DNA of 64,000 bases from Chryseobacterium pennae (lineage in GTDB: Bacteria > Bacteroidota > Bacteroidia > Flavobacteriales > Weeksellaceae), in contig NZ_QNVT01000016.1 in the NCBI RefSeq assembly GCF_003385515.1, positions 62,001 to 126,000 of the forward strand, read 5' to 3'. Position 1 is the stretch's first letter, and each line of letters begins with the position of its first letter. The position numbers were made by a program, and so were the translations under genes. Shown in pieces: positions 9,218 through 18,007 of the stretch. Under the pieces are notes generated by a model, which had not been told where the DNA came from, made no database searches, and saw only the letters and a list, made by a program, of their open reading frames with translations.

Positions 9218-9937
9218 ATTTTACGCATGTTTAATCGTAGGTTGTATTCATTTTACGTATGCTCGTAGGCAAATTGTTTTTTTACTCCTATAAGGTCAAA
9301 ACCTGCGGTTATTTTACTCAAATTTTAAAAATTCAAGGGTTTATTTTACCTCGTTATGAACATGTGATATTAACGGATTTTTGGGAAAAAACACGCATAA
9401 TTATTTAAAGATAAAATATAACTAGGTACCATTTTATGCATGTTCACCCCCAAGTTGTATTCATTTTACGCATATTAATGAGCTAACAGTCTTGCTTTTT
9501 ACTCATGCAAGGTAACAACCTGCGGCTATTTTACCTAAGTTTTAAAAATACTGCGGTTTATTTTACATCGTTATGAACATGTGATATTAAAAGATTTTGG
9601 GGAAAAAGCATGCATAATTATTTAAAGATAAAATATTACTAGGTACCATTTTACGCATGTTCACCCCCAAGTTGTATTCATTTTACGTATACCATGAGCT
9701 AACAGTCTTGCTTTTTACTCATGCAAGGTAACAACCCGCGGCTATTTTACCTAAGTTTTAAAAATATTGCGGTTTATTTTACATCGTTATGGACATGTGA
9801 TATTAACGGATTTTTGAAAAGAAAAGCATGCATAATTATTTAAAGATAAAATATAACTATGTATTATTTTACACATATTAATCACTTAATTGTATTCATT
9901 TTACACATGCTCTCGAGCAAACTGTTGTTTTTTACTC
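9218..9937. repeat. Higher-order tandem repeat with 32-bp phased ATTTTAC boxes
   Basis: Fourteen boxes (thirteen ATTTTAC and one ATTTTAT) start at 9218, 9250, 9311, 9343, 9431, 9463, 9528, 9560, 9648, 9680, 9744, 9776, 9866 and 9898. Related TTTTTAC words fall in the missing slots near 9280, 9496, 9712 and 9931. Within a cluster of five the spacing is 30-33 bp, nearly always 32; clusters are separated by 88-90 bp. The higher-order unit is about 217 bp (for example 9395, 9612 and 9830 for GCATAATTA). Two central units are almost identical and the flanking ones are diverged. Spacing near three helical turns puts the boxes on one face of DNA, as in iteron origins or partition centromeres. Function is inferred. 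Confidence 0.8.
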
Positions 9938-10009
9938 ATGCAGGAGAGATACCCTATAATACCTATTAATTTAAAAAACATAGAGACCTAAAATCTCAAG
10001 AAAACATAA

Positions 10010-10028
10010 GGCTCTCATTGAATGAGCC
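10010..10028 (-). terminator. Hairpin downstream of the lipoprotein gene
   Basis: GGCTCTCATTGAATGAGCC forms a short stem with one bulge, 21 bp after the stop of the minus-strand lipoprotein gene. The T-tract on the minus strand is weak (TTATGTTTTC), so this is a modest terminator call. Confidence 0.4.
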
Positions 10029-10048
10029 AACCTTTATCACATTTAGGA

Positions 10049-10930
10049 TTATTTTTTTTGAAAATCTTTTGTAATCTTTGAAGATTGTTTTAATGTAGGA
10101 AAACCCACCGCTTTACGGTTGTGGTCTATTCTAGCCGAATCGGCAGCGTCGAAATTCGTATCATAATGCAAGAATATGCCATAAATAGGTTCCAGATAAT
10201 GAATGTACTGATACTTGTCAACCATTTCTATATAATCCCTTGGTGGACATTCACCGGACTTCACATATTCCAGTAGCTTTGTCTTGAAGAACTCATAATG
10301 CTCTGTGCCTGCCATATGATTGAGAAGGATGCCCATAGGTATGAACTGTTCATTATTTCCGTAAAGTCCTATTTTTTGCCTTGATGGAAAACCATAATTT
10401 TTGATTGTCCAGATCAAAAGCTCAGCATTTTTTTTGTCGTCTTTTACTACGGTTGAAACTACGCGGGCATTATATTGGTCCCGCGCGGATGCAATACTGA
10501 AAGAATCTATCAGTACTTTATTTAAACTTTTTTTCCAGTGAAGAACTTTTCTTTCAACAGCAATGCTGTCAATGCCATATTTTTTATAAAGCCTGAAAAA
10601 ATCCTGATCTTCTCTTTTGTATTTCCAGTTAGGTGCAGACTGTGCTATAAGTTTATTAAGGCTTTTTTCTCCACCGAAATTTTTATGAAACTTGTCAGCA
10701 TACCTGATATAAGTTTCATACTCTTCCATCCTTTCATTCTGAGCAGGAGGATATTTCCTGAATAACTTTTTATATTGCCTGATGATTGTTAAAGTATCTT
10801 TACCAGTCCTAAGTGCACTATCAATAGCATATACCTTATGGTAATAATCAATATAATTCAGTTTTTTGCTTTTACAGGAAAAGGAAATTAGTATGATCAG
10901 TATTAAAAAAGTGATTTTTTTATAGTTCAT
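10049..10930 (-). CDS. Lipoprotein of unknown function in the ICE
   Basis: 293 residues with a lipoprotein signal peptide; the lipobox is SFSC with Cys at about residue 19, followed by KSKK. The mature part is helical, charged and rich in Tyr and Lys; no known domain is recognised. It is a monocistronic minus-strand gene beside the repeat array, and lies between the mob and PRTRC regions, so it is ICE cargo. A 180 bp gap separates it from the next small lipoprotein gene, which has the same orientation. Confidence 0.75.
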   Translation of the reverse strand: MNYKKITFLILIILISFSCKSKKLNYIDYYHKVYAIDSALRTGKDTLTIIRQYKKLFRKYPPAQNERMEEYETYIRYADKFHKNFGGEKSLNKLIAQSAPNWKYKREDQDFFRLYKKYGIDSIAVERKVLHWKKSLNKVLIDSFSIASARDQYNARVVSTVVKDDKKNAELLIWTIKNYGFPSRQKIGLYGNNEQFIPMGILLNHMAGTEHYEFFKTKLLEYVKSGECPPRDYIEMVDKYQYIHYLEPIYGIFLHYDTNFDAADSARIDHNRKAVGFPTLKQSSKITKDFQKK

Positions 10931-11107
10931 AGGTATTATAGCTAATATTATACTAAAATATGGTTTAGATACAAAACATGACGCAAATGTAGAAGAGCAG
11001 AATAAGTATAATGATAAACGGGGCAGCTGATGAAAAAGAAAATAAATAATGGTTAAAATTACCTTTGAAAATTAATTAAATTTTTAAATAAACATTTTGT
11101 CTTATAT

Positions 11108-11308
11108 TTATTTTTTTCGTAATTCTTCTTTTCTTTCAGCTTCCATGACATCAGCCATAATTTGTGCCTGACCTCTGCAGTCGTTATATTCTTTTTGCAG
11201 ACTGTCAATTGTAGCATTCTTTGCTTTTATAATTTTTTTGGGATCTCTACTTTGTGGTTTACCGCATCCAATTAAAATAAAGGACAGGACAAAAAAATAG
11301 TTTTTCAT
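11108..11308 (-). CDS. Small lipoprotein with helical charged tail
   Basis: 66 residues: a short signal peptide ends in the lipobox LIGC (Cys about residue 15), followed by a charged helix (about 25-66, KAKNATIDSLQKEY) that could form a coiled coil. The size and architecture resemble entry-exclusion or lysis-type lipoproteins of conjugative elements, but no family was recognised. A role in surface exclusion would be speculation. Confidence 0.6.
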   Translation of the reverse strand: MKNYFFVLSFILIGCGKPQSRDPKKIIKAKNATIDSLQKEYNDCRGQAQIMADVMEAERKEELRKK

Positions 11309-11406
11309 TATTGTGCCTAAATAAAATTTAACTGAAAAGATAGAAATAATATTTTAAAAGGTCAATTATAAATTATAAAGACTATGCAATAAATAGCCAA
11401 TACAAA

Positions 11407-11528
11407 ATCTGCAATCTTTTTTAAAAACATAAGGCAACAGCTTTTGAATTGTTTTTAAATGGGATTGCTCCGATTTCCACAAAAAATGCGTTTCCGACCC
11501 AAGGGCGGAAGTGCATTTTTGCCACCTG
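11407..11528 (+). repeat. Hairpin-bearing direct repeat, copy 1
   Basis: About 120 bp, clearly related to 12137-12260 in the same orientation. The core is GGGATTGCTCCGATTTCC followed by a hairpin: CAAAAAATGCGTTTCC (11480-11495) pairs with GGAAGTGCATTTTTG (11507-11521). It lies upstream of the PH-domain gene. Confidence 0.7.
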
Positions 11529-11622
11529 ATTTTTCCATAACTAAATTTCAGGTTATCTTTAATTAGGTTTTTATTATTTTTCACTAAATTGGGACATTAT
11601 TAATTTAAGAAAAGTTTTGACT

Positions 11623-12096
11623 ATGAAAGATTTACTTACTGATTTCAAAACATCATCCGAATCTGTAAATTATGAAGCAAGAGTCCATTGGATTTCCTAT
11701 GTTATTCCTGTTTTCTTTACAATAATTGGTTCTATGGGAGTACTCTATTTTCTATTGCTCGGATACAAATTTATGTTGGGGTTTATGGGCATTATTTCCC
11801 TGTTTCTTATTTTTCTTTTCATCAAAGGGATCATCGCTGTAATCCGGAATAAGAATACCAAAATCTACGTTACGGATAGTCATCTTTCGTTTACTACGGG
11901 GATATTAGGAAAAACACGTTCCGATCTTTCATTGAATAAGCTTGAAGGGATGCATTTACAACAAAGCTTTTTAGGGAAAACATTAAATTTTGGAACCTTA
12001 GTTGTTACTACTGGGGGAATGACTCATTCATATTTCATTGAAAATCCGATGGAACTAAGGAATGTTTTACTTCATTCTCAAAAACGGTCTGATTAA
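11623..12096 (+). CDS. Bacterial PH (bPH2) domain membrane protein
   Basis: 157 residues from the ATG at 11623; a TTG two codons earlier is possible but less likely. Two membrane segments lie at about residues 26-46 and 49-70, followed by a small beta-rich domain (about 78-150) with KIYVTDSHLSFTTGILGKT and FGTLVVTTGG, typical of bacterial PH/YdbT-like domains. It is the only plus-strand gene in this part of the ICE and is flanked by two copies of a hairpin-bearing direct repeat, so it may be an independent insertion. Its function is not known. Confidence 0.8.
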   Translation: MKDLLTDFKTSSESVNYEARVHWISYVIPVFFTIIGSMGVLYFLLLGYKFMLGFMGIISLFLIFLFIKGIIAVIRNKNTKIYVTDSHLSFTTGILGKTRSDLSLNKLEGMHLQQSFLGKTLNFGTLVVTTGGMTHSYFIENPMELRNVLLHSQKRSD

Positions 12097-12136
12097 AAAA
12101 TAATTTCTTAATTTGAAATTAATTGCTATAAACCAA

Positions 12137-12260
12137 TTCCGCAACCTTTTTTCAAAAACATCCCCTGCTAAAATGTGGCAATGTTTTAGAAATGGGGTTG
12201 CTCCGCTTTCCGCAAAAATACGTTTCCGACCAAAGGGAGGAAATGCATTTTTGCCGCCCG
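12137..12260 (+). repeat. Hairpin-bearing direct repeat, copy 2; possible bidirectional terminator
   Basis: Second copy of the 11407-11528 element. The hairpin is CAAAAATACGTTTCC (12213-12227) with GGAAATGCATTTTTG (12239-12253). It lies between the convergent PH-domain and ThiF genes and is followed by a run of Ts near 12261-12270 on the plus strand, so it may terminate the PH-domain transcript. Confidence 0.65.
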
Positions 12261-12283
12261 TTTTTTTTTTCAGACAGCAGAAA

Positions 12284-13090
12284 TTATGTAACTTTTATGG
12301 GTTGGGAATGAAAGCATTTCAGATTAAGAAAAAATCCCCTGTTTTCGGTTAATCCGTTTCGGAACAAGCTCCACAACAATGAGCTTCCCATCTGTGCCAA
12401 TGTTGAATTGATAAACAAGTCCTGCTTTTCCAGTGCTTCCGCCAATGAACAGCTTGGTGTATTACCAGTCTTTTCCGATTGCTTTAGCAAATCTCCGAAC
12501 TCATCGGTGATAAAAGGTAAATGATCCACCGTATTATATTTTTCAGAATTGGGCTGTTTGATCGTTCCTATGGTAGATAAAATTACCTGTCCTGAATTTT
12601 GACTATTCCCAAAATCCAAAGAATATATCGGACGTTCTGCGTAATACCTGCCATTATTCAGGCTTTTTAATATATCAGTAATTTCAAATCTTGCACTCAC
12701 ACTGTCAACACATGAGATGTAAATATTTGCAAGAATATTTTGTGGAAATTTTTCAGATTCATTTTTCTTAAATTTTTGTGTTTCTGCTTTCCAGTTTGTT
12801 CCCATCCAACGGTTAGCTCGATTGATTAAGCCAACAGACTTGTATAATCCTATTTCCGATTCTGCAAAACGCTGTCTCCCTAAATTAGCATCGGTAATGA
12901 GATCATCATCCCACAACCGCACTTGTAACCCTGCATGTCCCAATTGAATCAGGCTGTGATTCATTTCCATTAATGCTGTCAATACTTTTGAGCCTGTTCC
13001 CCCTGCACCGATCAGGTTGATGGTTACAGGATTGGTAGGATGAATCAGGTAATTGTCCGTAAAATGAACTTTCGTTTTTTCGCTTGTCAT
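12284..13090 (-). CDS. PRTRC system ThiF family protein
   Basis: 268 residues of the ThiF/MoeB/E1 fold. The Rossmann nucleotide loop GAGGTG is at residues 28-33, followed by the conserved acidic/arginine region LWDDDLITDANLGRQRF (about 59-75), typical of E1-like adenylating enzymes. There are no clustered zinc-binding Cys pairs. In PRTRC cassettes this protein occurs with proteins B, C and E, and here the start overlaps protein B by 4 bp. Its substrate is unknown; by analogy to E1 enzymes it may adenylate the C-terminus of a small protein. Confidence 0.88.
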   Translation of the reverse strand: MTSEKTKVHFTDNYLIHPTNPVTINLIGAGGTGSKVLTALMEMNHSLIQLGHAGLQVRLWDDDLITDANLGRQRFAESEIGLYKSVGLINRANRWMGTNWKAETQKFKKNESEKFPQNILANIYISCVDSVSARFEITDILKSLNNGRYYAERPIYSLDFGNSQNSGQVILSTIGTIKQPNSEKYNTVDHLPFITDEFGDLLKQSEKTGNTPSCSLAEALEKQDLFINSTLAQMGSSLLWSLFRNGLTENRGFFLNLKCFHSQPIKVT

Positions 13091-13803
13091 GGCAGTATAT
13101 TTTTAAGGATTTTATCGGTATTTTTCAACATTTCTTTTGGAAAAGGTTTATCTGTATCAATCAGTTCTTTCCATATGTTTACACAGTTGCCATTGGTAGG
13201 ATTGTGATTGTTTAAATGGCTGAACTTACTGTTAAAAAAATAGTGTTCCCAAGCGCGAATAAATTCTTCAACCGAAGTCGAGTTTTTAATATCAACATTA
13301 ACTGTTCCCATGCAGACACTTCCGTTTTCATAAACATTAAAAAAGGGAGCATGGTACAAAATTGTTTTTTCCGTGGGTCTTTTGTCGGAAGTGAGGGCAA
13401 ATACGGTAAGGTTTTGCTTGGTAGCTATCCACAGCATAGCGGAAACATACGTTACACCATTAGGAATTTCTAGGGATTCCGTAAAGAAAAGTTGTGTTTT
13501 CTTGGCTTTGGTAAACCATATCACTGAACCCTTTTCGGTCGGATTGATGTATAAAACATTGGTGGGCAGAATACTTTCAGGTTTCAGAAATGCTTTGCTT
13601 TTTTCTTTGTGCGTATTAAGGGACTTTGCCAATATTTTGGCTTCTCTTTCGCTCAAAGGATGGGCATTAATGGGATTTCCGTTTTTATCCATATCAAAAT
13701 GCTCCACATAAGTCTCCCTATTATCATCAGCATTAGACTGATAAATGACCAGTGCTGAAATGGGATGATAGAGTGTTCCGAAATGATGGGTTATTTCTTT
13801 CAT
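13087..13803 (-). CDS. PRTRC system protein B
   Basis: 238 residues. It starts with a beta-rich region (HFGTLYHPISALVIYQ) and has the GSVCMGTVNV segment and C-terminal HNPTNGNCVNIWKELI region that match PRTRC protein B. It lies between the unknown 389-residue protein and ThiF, coupled to ThiF by a 4 bp overlap. JAB-like and ThiF-linked functions have been suggested for such cassettes, but the activity is not established. Confidence 0.82.
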   Translation of the reverse strand: MKEITHHFGTLYHPISALVIYQSNADDNRETYVEHFDMDKNGNPINAHPLSEREAKILAKSLNTHKEKSKAFLKPESILPTNVLYINPTEKGSVIWFTKAKKTQLFFTESLEIPNGVTYVSAMLWIATKQNLTVFALTSDKRPTEKTILYHAPFFNVYENGSVCMGTVNVDIKNSTSVEEFIRAWEHYFFNSKFSHLNNHNPTNGNCVNIWKELIDTDKPFPKEMLKNTDKILKNILP

Positions 13804-13813
13804 GATGTTATAT

Positions 13814-14983
13814 TTAAATGCTGTTTAAAATGTCAATTAATCTTTCAATCAGGGGAAAAATGCAATTTTCAAAATCAAGGTTATCATTGCTGATACTTAC
13901 TCCGTCAAATCTTTTTTCGATGGATGGTTCTTCCACTTCTATACTTTCCTGAAATTCTGCATTAACAGAATCAAATAAAGTCTGAAATAACATTCCTTTA
14001 TCCTCTGCACAGAATGAAACATATTTATCCATTGTTATGGTTCTTTCATGATAGTCCTCATCATAATCGTCATGAGTTGTATTTGTTTCGCTTCGTTGAA
14101 TATTTCTGTAAATAGTAGCATCAGGAAACATTTCATAGAGGGTAAGGGCATTACAGGCTAATAAAAGACAATCGGTTTCAAATGAATCTCTATTTCCAAA
14201 ACGATTGATTCGTTCTTTAAATCGGGCTAAATTATTCGGGTTGTATATTTTTTGCTCCATAAAGTCACCAATCCATTCACTTTGTTTTATTTCACGTAAA
14301 TATTCAGGGGTATCTTCAGTTTCATCATCAATGAGCCACTCCGAGATCATTTCATACATCCAACACAGGTAGCTTTCCTGTTGTCTGTAATAGGGAACAT
14401 CTGCAATGTGATACAAATATGAGCAGACGGATTGCAAAAGCTGTGTAGCCCGTTTATAATTAGGATTTTTAGATAATCGGTACAGTGGAATTATTGGAAT
14501 ATAATATAAAATAGCCCCTGTATTATATCTTTCTTCACTCAACAAATACGTTTTCTTTTTATCCTGTACCAAGCGAATTTTCTCCCAACTCTTTACCTTA
14601 ATTTTTAACTGCTTTTTAAGATCTTCTAAGCCAAAAGCAATATTGTAAGGAAAACCTAAATGTTTTGACGGTGCAGGTGTGATTCCGTAATGTTCAGCCA
14701 ATTCGGAAAGAGCTTGGTAAAAGTCCCTTTCCATTTTGCCTGCTTTCGTCCCATCCTGTAGGGATAGTGTGTCTTTCAGCTTAGGCAGAAACGAACATTT
14801 TAGAAAAGCATGGGCAGCATGGCTATCGGTACTGCTTTCATTTTGTCTTTCTGTATTTCGCCTGCATCCTTTGGTCTTTGTAACCAGTGGGCGAACTCTC
14901 CCAACTGTTTGTGCAGTTGCTTTTGTCTTTGCTGTTCGGGAAGCTGTATTTTCCCCGATATAATGTTTCGTTGCATACATCAT
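13814..14983 (-). CDS. PRTRC-linked protein of unknown function
   Basis: 389 residues. The N-terminal 80 residues are basic, Thr-rich and of low complexity; a Met near residue 84 (MERDFYQAL) could be the true start. The remainder is helical with many aromatic residues (CSYLYHIADVPYYRQ, SYLCWMYEMISEWLI). It lies in the PRTRC operon between proteins C and B with 10 bp to B, which is a common arrangement in flavobacterial ICEs. No known fold is recognised, and a function within the cassette is inferred only from position. Confidence 0.7.
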   Translation of the reverse strand: MMYATKHYIGENTASRTAKTKATAQTVGRVRPLVTKTKGCRRNTERQNESSTDSHAAHAFLKCSFLPKLKDTLSLQDGTKAGKMERDFYQALSELAEHYGITPAPSKHLGFPYNIAFGLEDLKKQLKIKVKSWEKIRLVQDKKKTYLLSEERYNTGAILYYIPIIPLYRLSKNPNYKRATQLLQSVCSYLYHIADVPYYRQQESYLCWMYEMISEWLIDDETEDTPEYLREIKQSEWIGDFMEQKIYNPNNLARFKERINRFGNRDSFETDCLLLACNALTLYEMFPDATIYRNIQRSETNTTHDDYDEDYHERTITMDKYVSFCAEDKGMLFQTLFDSVNAEFQESIEVEEPSIEKRFDGVSISNDNLDFENCIFPLIERLIDILNSI

Positions 14984-15058
14984 AATTTAGTGATTTATAT
15001 TGGGTAAATAGTGGTTGGATTTAAAGCTGATCTCTGAAAACCCAACCACAATAGTGTA

Positions 15059-15277
15059 TCAGCCTTTCGTTCCCATTACACTTTCAAAACGGTATTCTAC
15101 CGTATCATTCCTGATTTGTGGTGCAGATACTTTTGCAGTGGTTAAAATCGGATATGTATTGGCATAAAAATTCATGACCGCTTCAATGCTCCATTTAGGT
15201 TGGGGATCTGTTAATTTTATTTCCTGTCCGCTATCTTTCAGGATAAAAACTCTTTCTAATTGGGTTGCAAGTAACAT
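15059..15277 (-). CDS. PRTRC system protein C
   Basis: 72 residues. The pattern RVFILKDSGQEIKLTDPQP, then MNFYANTYPILTTAKVSAP, then YRFESVMGTKG is the PRTRC protein C family. It looks like a ubiquitin-size beta-grasp protein and ends in GTKG, so it could be a partner of the ThiF-like protein two genes downstream. That is an inference; the tail is not the classical GG. Confidence 0.85.
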   Translation of the reverse strand: MLLATQLERVFILKDSGQEIKLTDPQPKWSIEAVMNFYANTYPILTTAKVSAPQIRNDTVEYRFESVMGTKG

Positions 15278-15476
15278 AATTGTTGATTTTCTGATTTGAC
15301 GTATTTTATTTTACTATTTTTCTGCCCTTCATCTTTAGTCTGATAATGGCTCTCGTTGGGCAATTTTCCATTGCCATTATCTGTTGTATAACTCTCTGTT
15401 TTCCTCTCATAGAAATTACCTGAAGTCTTATTCTACCTTTATCGTGCTGTAAGGTTGCTATAGGTTTCTATAATCA

Positions 15477-16031
15477 TCATGGCTGTTGATTGATGGTTGT
15501 AGCGGGCGTTTCTTCCTGGCTGAAAAGATTATGCGCGAAGTGCTTTTCATATTCGTCCTGTTTTTTGCGGATAGTTTCAGCATAATCAGGATATTTCGAA
15601 GCCTTTGGAAGTGCTGACCATGCACCTTTGTAATTTCCTTCTTTTTCAAGCTCTTCGGCTTTTTGAAAAGCATCTTTGTACTTTTTCTCTTTGGCTTCCT
15701 TTTCTTTTTTCTCCTTATCAGATTTTTCTTTTTCCATCGCAGACTGCTTTTGAGCTGCTTCCAACTGCTTCATAAAGCTTTCCATATTGACCATTAATCC
15801 CGAAGCTTTCTGCAATGGCACTGAAACATTCTCAAAAAATCCGTTGTCTAATTCTTCTGCTGTTCCGCTTAGATTTAACGGCAGAATTAGGTTTTTCGCT
15901 TTATCCCCACACTGTTCGTTATTAAGCAGTACGGAAAGGACTAAGCTATTTTCATCTGCCTGTCGGAGTATTAATTGTAAGTCTCCGACAAGGTTTAATT
16001 TTGTGAGTTGTCTGAAAAAATTGGTTTGCAT
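15477..16031 (-). CDS. PRTRC system protein E
   Basis: 184 residues. The N-terminal domain (1-100) is the conserved part (NFFRQLTKLNLVGDLQLILR, LNNEQCGDKAKN, LPLNLSG), followed by a charged coiled coil of Lys, Glu and Ala (about 105-140) and a short tail. The family and position in the cassette match PRTRC protein E. A 200 bp gap separates it from protein C. Confidence 0.85.
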   Translation of the reverse strand: MQTNFFRQLTKLNLVGDLQLILRQADENSLVLSVLLNNEQCGDKAKNLILPLNLSGTAEELDNGFFENVSVPLQKASGLMVNMESFMKQLEAAQKQSAMEKEKSDKEKKEKEAKEKKYKDAFQKAEELEKEGNYKGAWSALPKASKYPDYAETIRKKQDEYEKHFAHNLFSQEETPATTINQQP

Positions 16032-16037
16032 AATTTG

Positions 16038-16496
16038 TTAATTTGTAAGGTTGGTGTTGTTTTTTATAAGTTTTTCTAAGGGAAATTTTGCCGTCCAAAA
16101 CTCTTCACTTGTATGTTTTCCTACCGCCTGATAATAGCCGAAACCGTTTGTTAAAACGTGAAATACCTGATAAGTAATCCTGTTTTCAGGTACGGATAGT
16201 TTTCCCCGTGTTTCTTCGTTCAGTTCCACAAAAGACCATATCCTATCCTCTAATAAATCTGTGGAATCGGGGCATATCTCATTATCATCTTTGAAAAAAG
16301 TAATAGATTGGTCACAGTACATCATTGAAATAAGCATATAATCATCCGAAAAGGGTTTGATGTTCTCCAACCTTTTTTGTTGTTCCTTTTTCCAGTCCTC
16401 CGAAATAAAAATGATAGCAAAGTCACAACAATCCCATTCACTATTGGTAATGGCTTTTATCATTAAATAAGGTGTTGGTATATCAGATCGTTTCAT
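16038..16496 (-). CDS. ICE accessory protein, function unknown
   Basis: 152 residues from the ATG at 16496 (MKRSDIPTPYLMIKAI); an upstream ATG at 16547 lies inside the preceding gene and is less likely. The protein is soluble with a mix of strands and helices, containing WDCCDFAIIFISEDW and a Tyr/Phe-rich C-terminal half. It lies 6 bp upstream of PRTRC E in the same operon, so it belongs to the ICE core. No domain is recognised. Confidence 0.65.
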   Translation of the reverse strand: MKRSDIPTPYLMIKAITNSEWDCCDFAIIFISEDWKKEQQKRLENIKPFSDDYMLISMMYCDQSITFFKDDNEICPDSTDLLEDRIWSFVELNEETRGKLSVPENRITYQVFHVLTNGFGYYQAVGKHTSEEFWTAKFPLEKLIKNNTNLTN

Positions 16497-16512
16497 TTTT
16501 TTGATTTTTATG

Positions 16513-16719
16513 TTATGAATTATTCTTTTCGGAGATAAAGACTCCATTGATATAGTAGCCGATAAGTCTTTCCCAAAGACGTATGAGGCTGTTGGTATCT
16601 ATATAATACTTTTCCGATCGGTTACAGTAAATTATGTATATAGGTACATCTGCGTACTCTTTATTATGGCTGTAGGCTTTTGCCAGTTTCTTGGCTTCGG
16701 TTTTTGATTTTGTTTTCAT
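16513..16719 (-). CDS. Small ICE protein, function unknown
   Basis: 68 residues, basic N-terminus (TKSKTEAKKLAKAYS) followed by a beta-rich core with VPIYIIYCNRSEKYYIDTN. It lies between two other small ICE genes, 2 bp from the upstream one. Its lysine-rich start resembles small ICE accessory proteins; no function can be assigned. Confidence 0.6.
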   Translation of the reverse strand: MKTKSKTEAKKLAKAYSHNKEYADVPIYIIYCNRSEKYYIDTNSLIRLWERLIGYYINGVFISEKNNS

Positions 16720-16721
16720 AG

Positions 16722-16931
16722 TCAGGGATTTTCATAGATGTATGTACCACTTGTTTTGAAAGGGTCTGCACCCTCAGTCAACCGGATTTCCTTGTTAAAT
16801 TTCAGTGACAAGCTTCTTGCATAGTGTATCGCTGTTGTCCTGTCACAATGGATTTTGAGGTATATTGCAACCTGCTCCCATTCTGTTTTGTCGCTTCGGG
16901 ATTTCATTTGAAAATTATATTGTGATTCCAT
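16722..16931 (-). CDS. Small ICE protein, function unknown
   Basis: 69 residues. A central pattern (WEQVAIYLKIHCDRTTAIHYARSL) suggests a helix pair. It lies 2 bp before the 68-residue gene and 32 bp after ssb, so it is co-transcribed with the PRTRC genes. No family is recognised. Confidence 0.6.
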   Translation of the reverse strand: MESQYNFQMKSRSDKTEWEQVAIYLKIHCDRTTAIHYARSLSLKFNKEIRLTEGADPFKTSGTYIYENP

Positions 16932-16963
16932 AAGTTTTTTTTAAGATAATCTTGGGTTAATTA

Positions 16964-17362
16964 TTAAAATGGCAAATCATCATCCGCATCCCCTGCAAAA
17001 GGGTTATTTATTTTCTCCTTTACATTTTGTTTCGGTTCGCTTTCAGAGTTTTTTCCGCCATCATGAAGCTTAATATCTGAAGTATGGAAGTTCAGCCCTG
17101 AACGGATTTCCCCATCCTTTCCTATCCATGCACTTGAGCTTATTCTTCCCGATAATTCTACCAGAGAACCTTTGGTAAGGATTTTGGCAACATTCGGGCT
17201 TATCCAGTACGAACAGTTACAATAGGTGGTCAGCTCTCTGCGTTCTCCCTGCTTGGTCTTGTAGCTGTCATTGATCGCTACTGAAAAGTTCACGACCTGT
17301 CTGTCGTTTTTCAATGTGTTGATTTCTGCATTTTTGGTAATTCTACCGATAATTGTGTTCAT
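16964..17362 (-). CDS. ssb: Single-stranded DNA-binding protein
   Basis: 132 residues with an OB fold: NTIIGRITKNAEI at the N-terminus, then VNFSVAIND, YCNCSYWISPNVAKILTKGSLVELSGRIS and the acidic tail ending DADDDLPF, typical of the SSB C-terminal tip for protein recruitment. It is the first gene of the PRTRC-region operon and would bind the single-stranded DNA formed during transfer and replication of the ICE. Confidence 0.93.
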   Translation of the reverse strand: MNTIIGRITKNAEINTLKNDRQVVNFSVAINDSYKTKQGERRELTTYCNCSYWISPNVAKILTKGSLVELSGRISSSAWIGKDGEIRSGLNFHTSDIKLHDGGKNSESEPKQNVKEKINNPFAGDADDDLPF

Positions 17363-18007
17363 AATATTTTGTTTTAATTGTTAATGATTACTTTTTTCCA
17401 GCTGTAAAATTTCGAGTGATTTGATTCGGTATCGAGGACACTCGGCTTATTTCTTTTTACCTTTTCCAATGGGAAAAACAGTATTTATTTTTTTGTTTGA
17501 TTATTCTTAATGTTAAAGAGCGACTGTTTGATTCGTATAACTGAGGTTCCGACTTTTTCTTTGCTAAATGACCATAGTACAGGTTCAGGCACTTAAAACC
17601 GAAATGGAAAGCATTGAAATAGAGGCTCCGAAATCTTTTTGTCCGAAGGATTCAGGAGTGTCTGGAAAAATTGTCGGAGCGAAGCGGAAAGAATTTTTGT
17701 AGAAACCCAAAAAGATTTTTTTAAGTGAATGATCCGTACTACATTTGCTACAGTAAAAAGTGAAAAACCACAGTTATATATAGGAATTGAATAGGTGATA
17801 TTTAACCATAGAGTGATCTAAACCAATAATGAATAATTGGATTTTTCCTTGTGCTGATGTGATTTTGAAATCTATTTTCTTAAGGCAGTCATCAACATCC
17901 AGAACCGAAATTCTAAAAATTAACAGGCTTTATTAAAGGTTTTATATTTTTGTTAGTTGAAGAACCTGAAAAAGTTAAGTATATTAATCTAAAATTTTTT
18001 TCAACTC
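17363..18007. other. 645 bp intergenic region, divergent promoters expected
   Basis: It separates ssb (minus) from the NUMOD4 gene (plus), so promoters for both should lie here. A 44-codon plus-strand frame at 17568-17702 has a plausible protein-like tail (KIVGAKRKEFL) but no clear ribosome binding site, and it is not called. Nothing else was recognised. Confidence 0.4.

Noticed and set aside
9218..9937. CRISPR array
   Set aside because: The repeated box is only 7-9 bp, the 32-bp spacing segments are themselves conserved between 217-bp units, and no cas genes are seen.
11366..11584. 72-codon minus-strand frame
   Set aside because: It reads through the hairpin-bearing repeat and is explained by that repeat; the translation has no protein-like features.
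12113..12352. 79-codon plus-strand frame after the PH gene
   Set aside because: It consists of the second repeat copy and runs antisense into the ThiF gene.
17568..17702. 44-codon plus-strand frame in the ssb upstream region
   Set aside because: Length is marginal and no family or RBS is clear; noted in the intergenic entry only.
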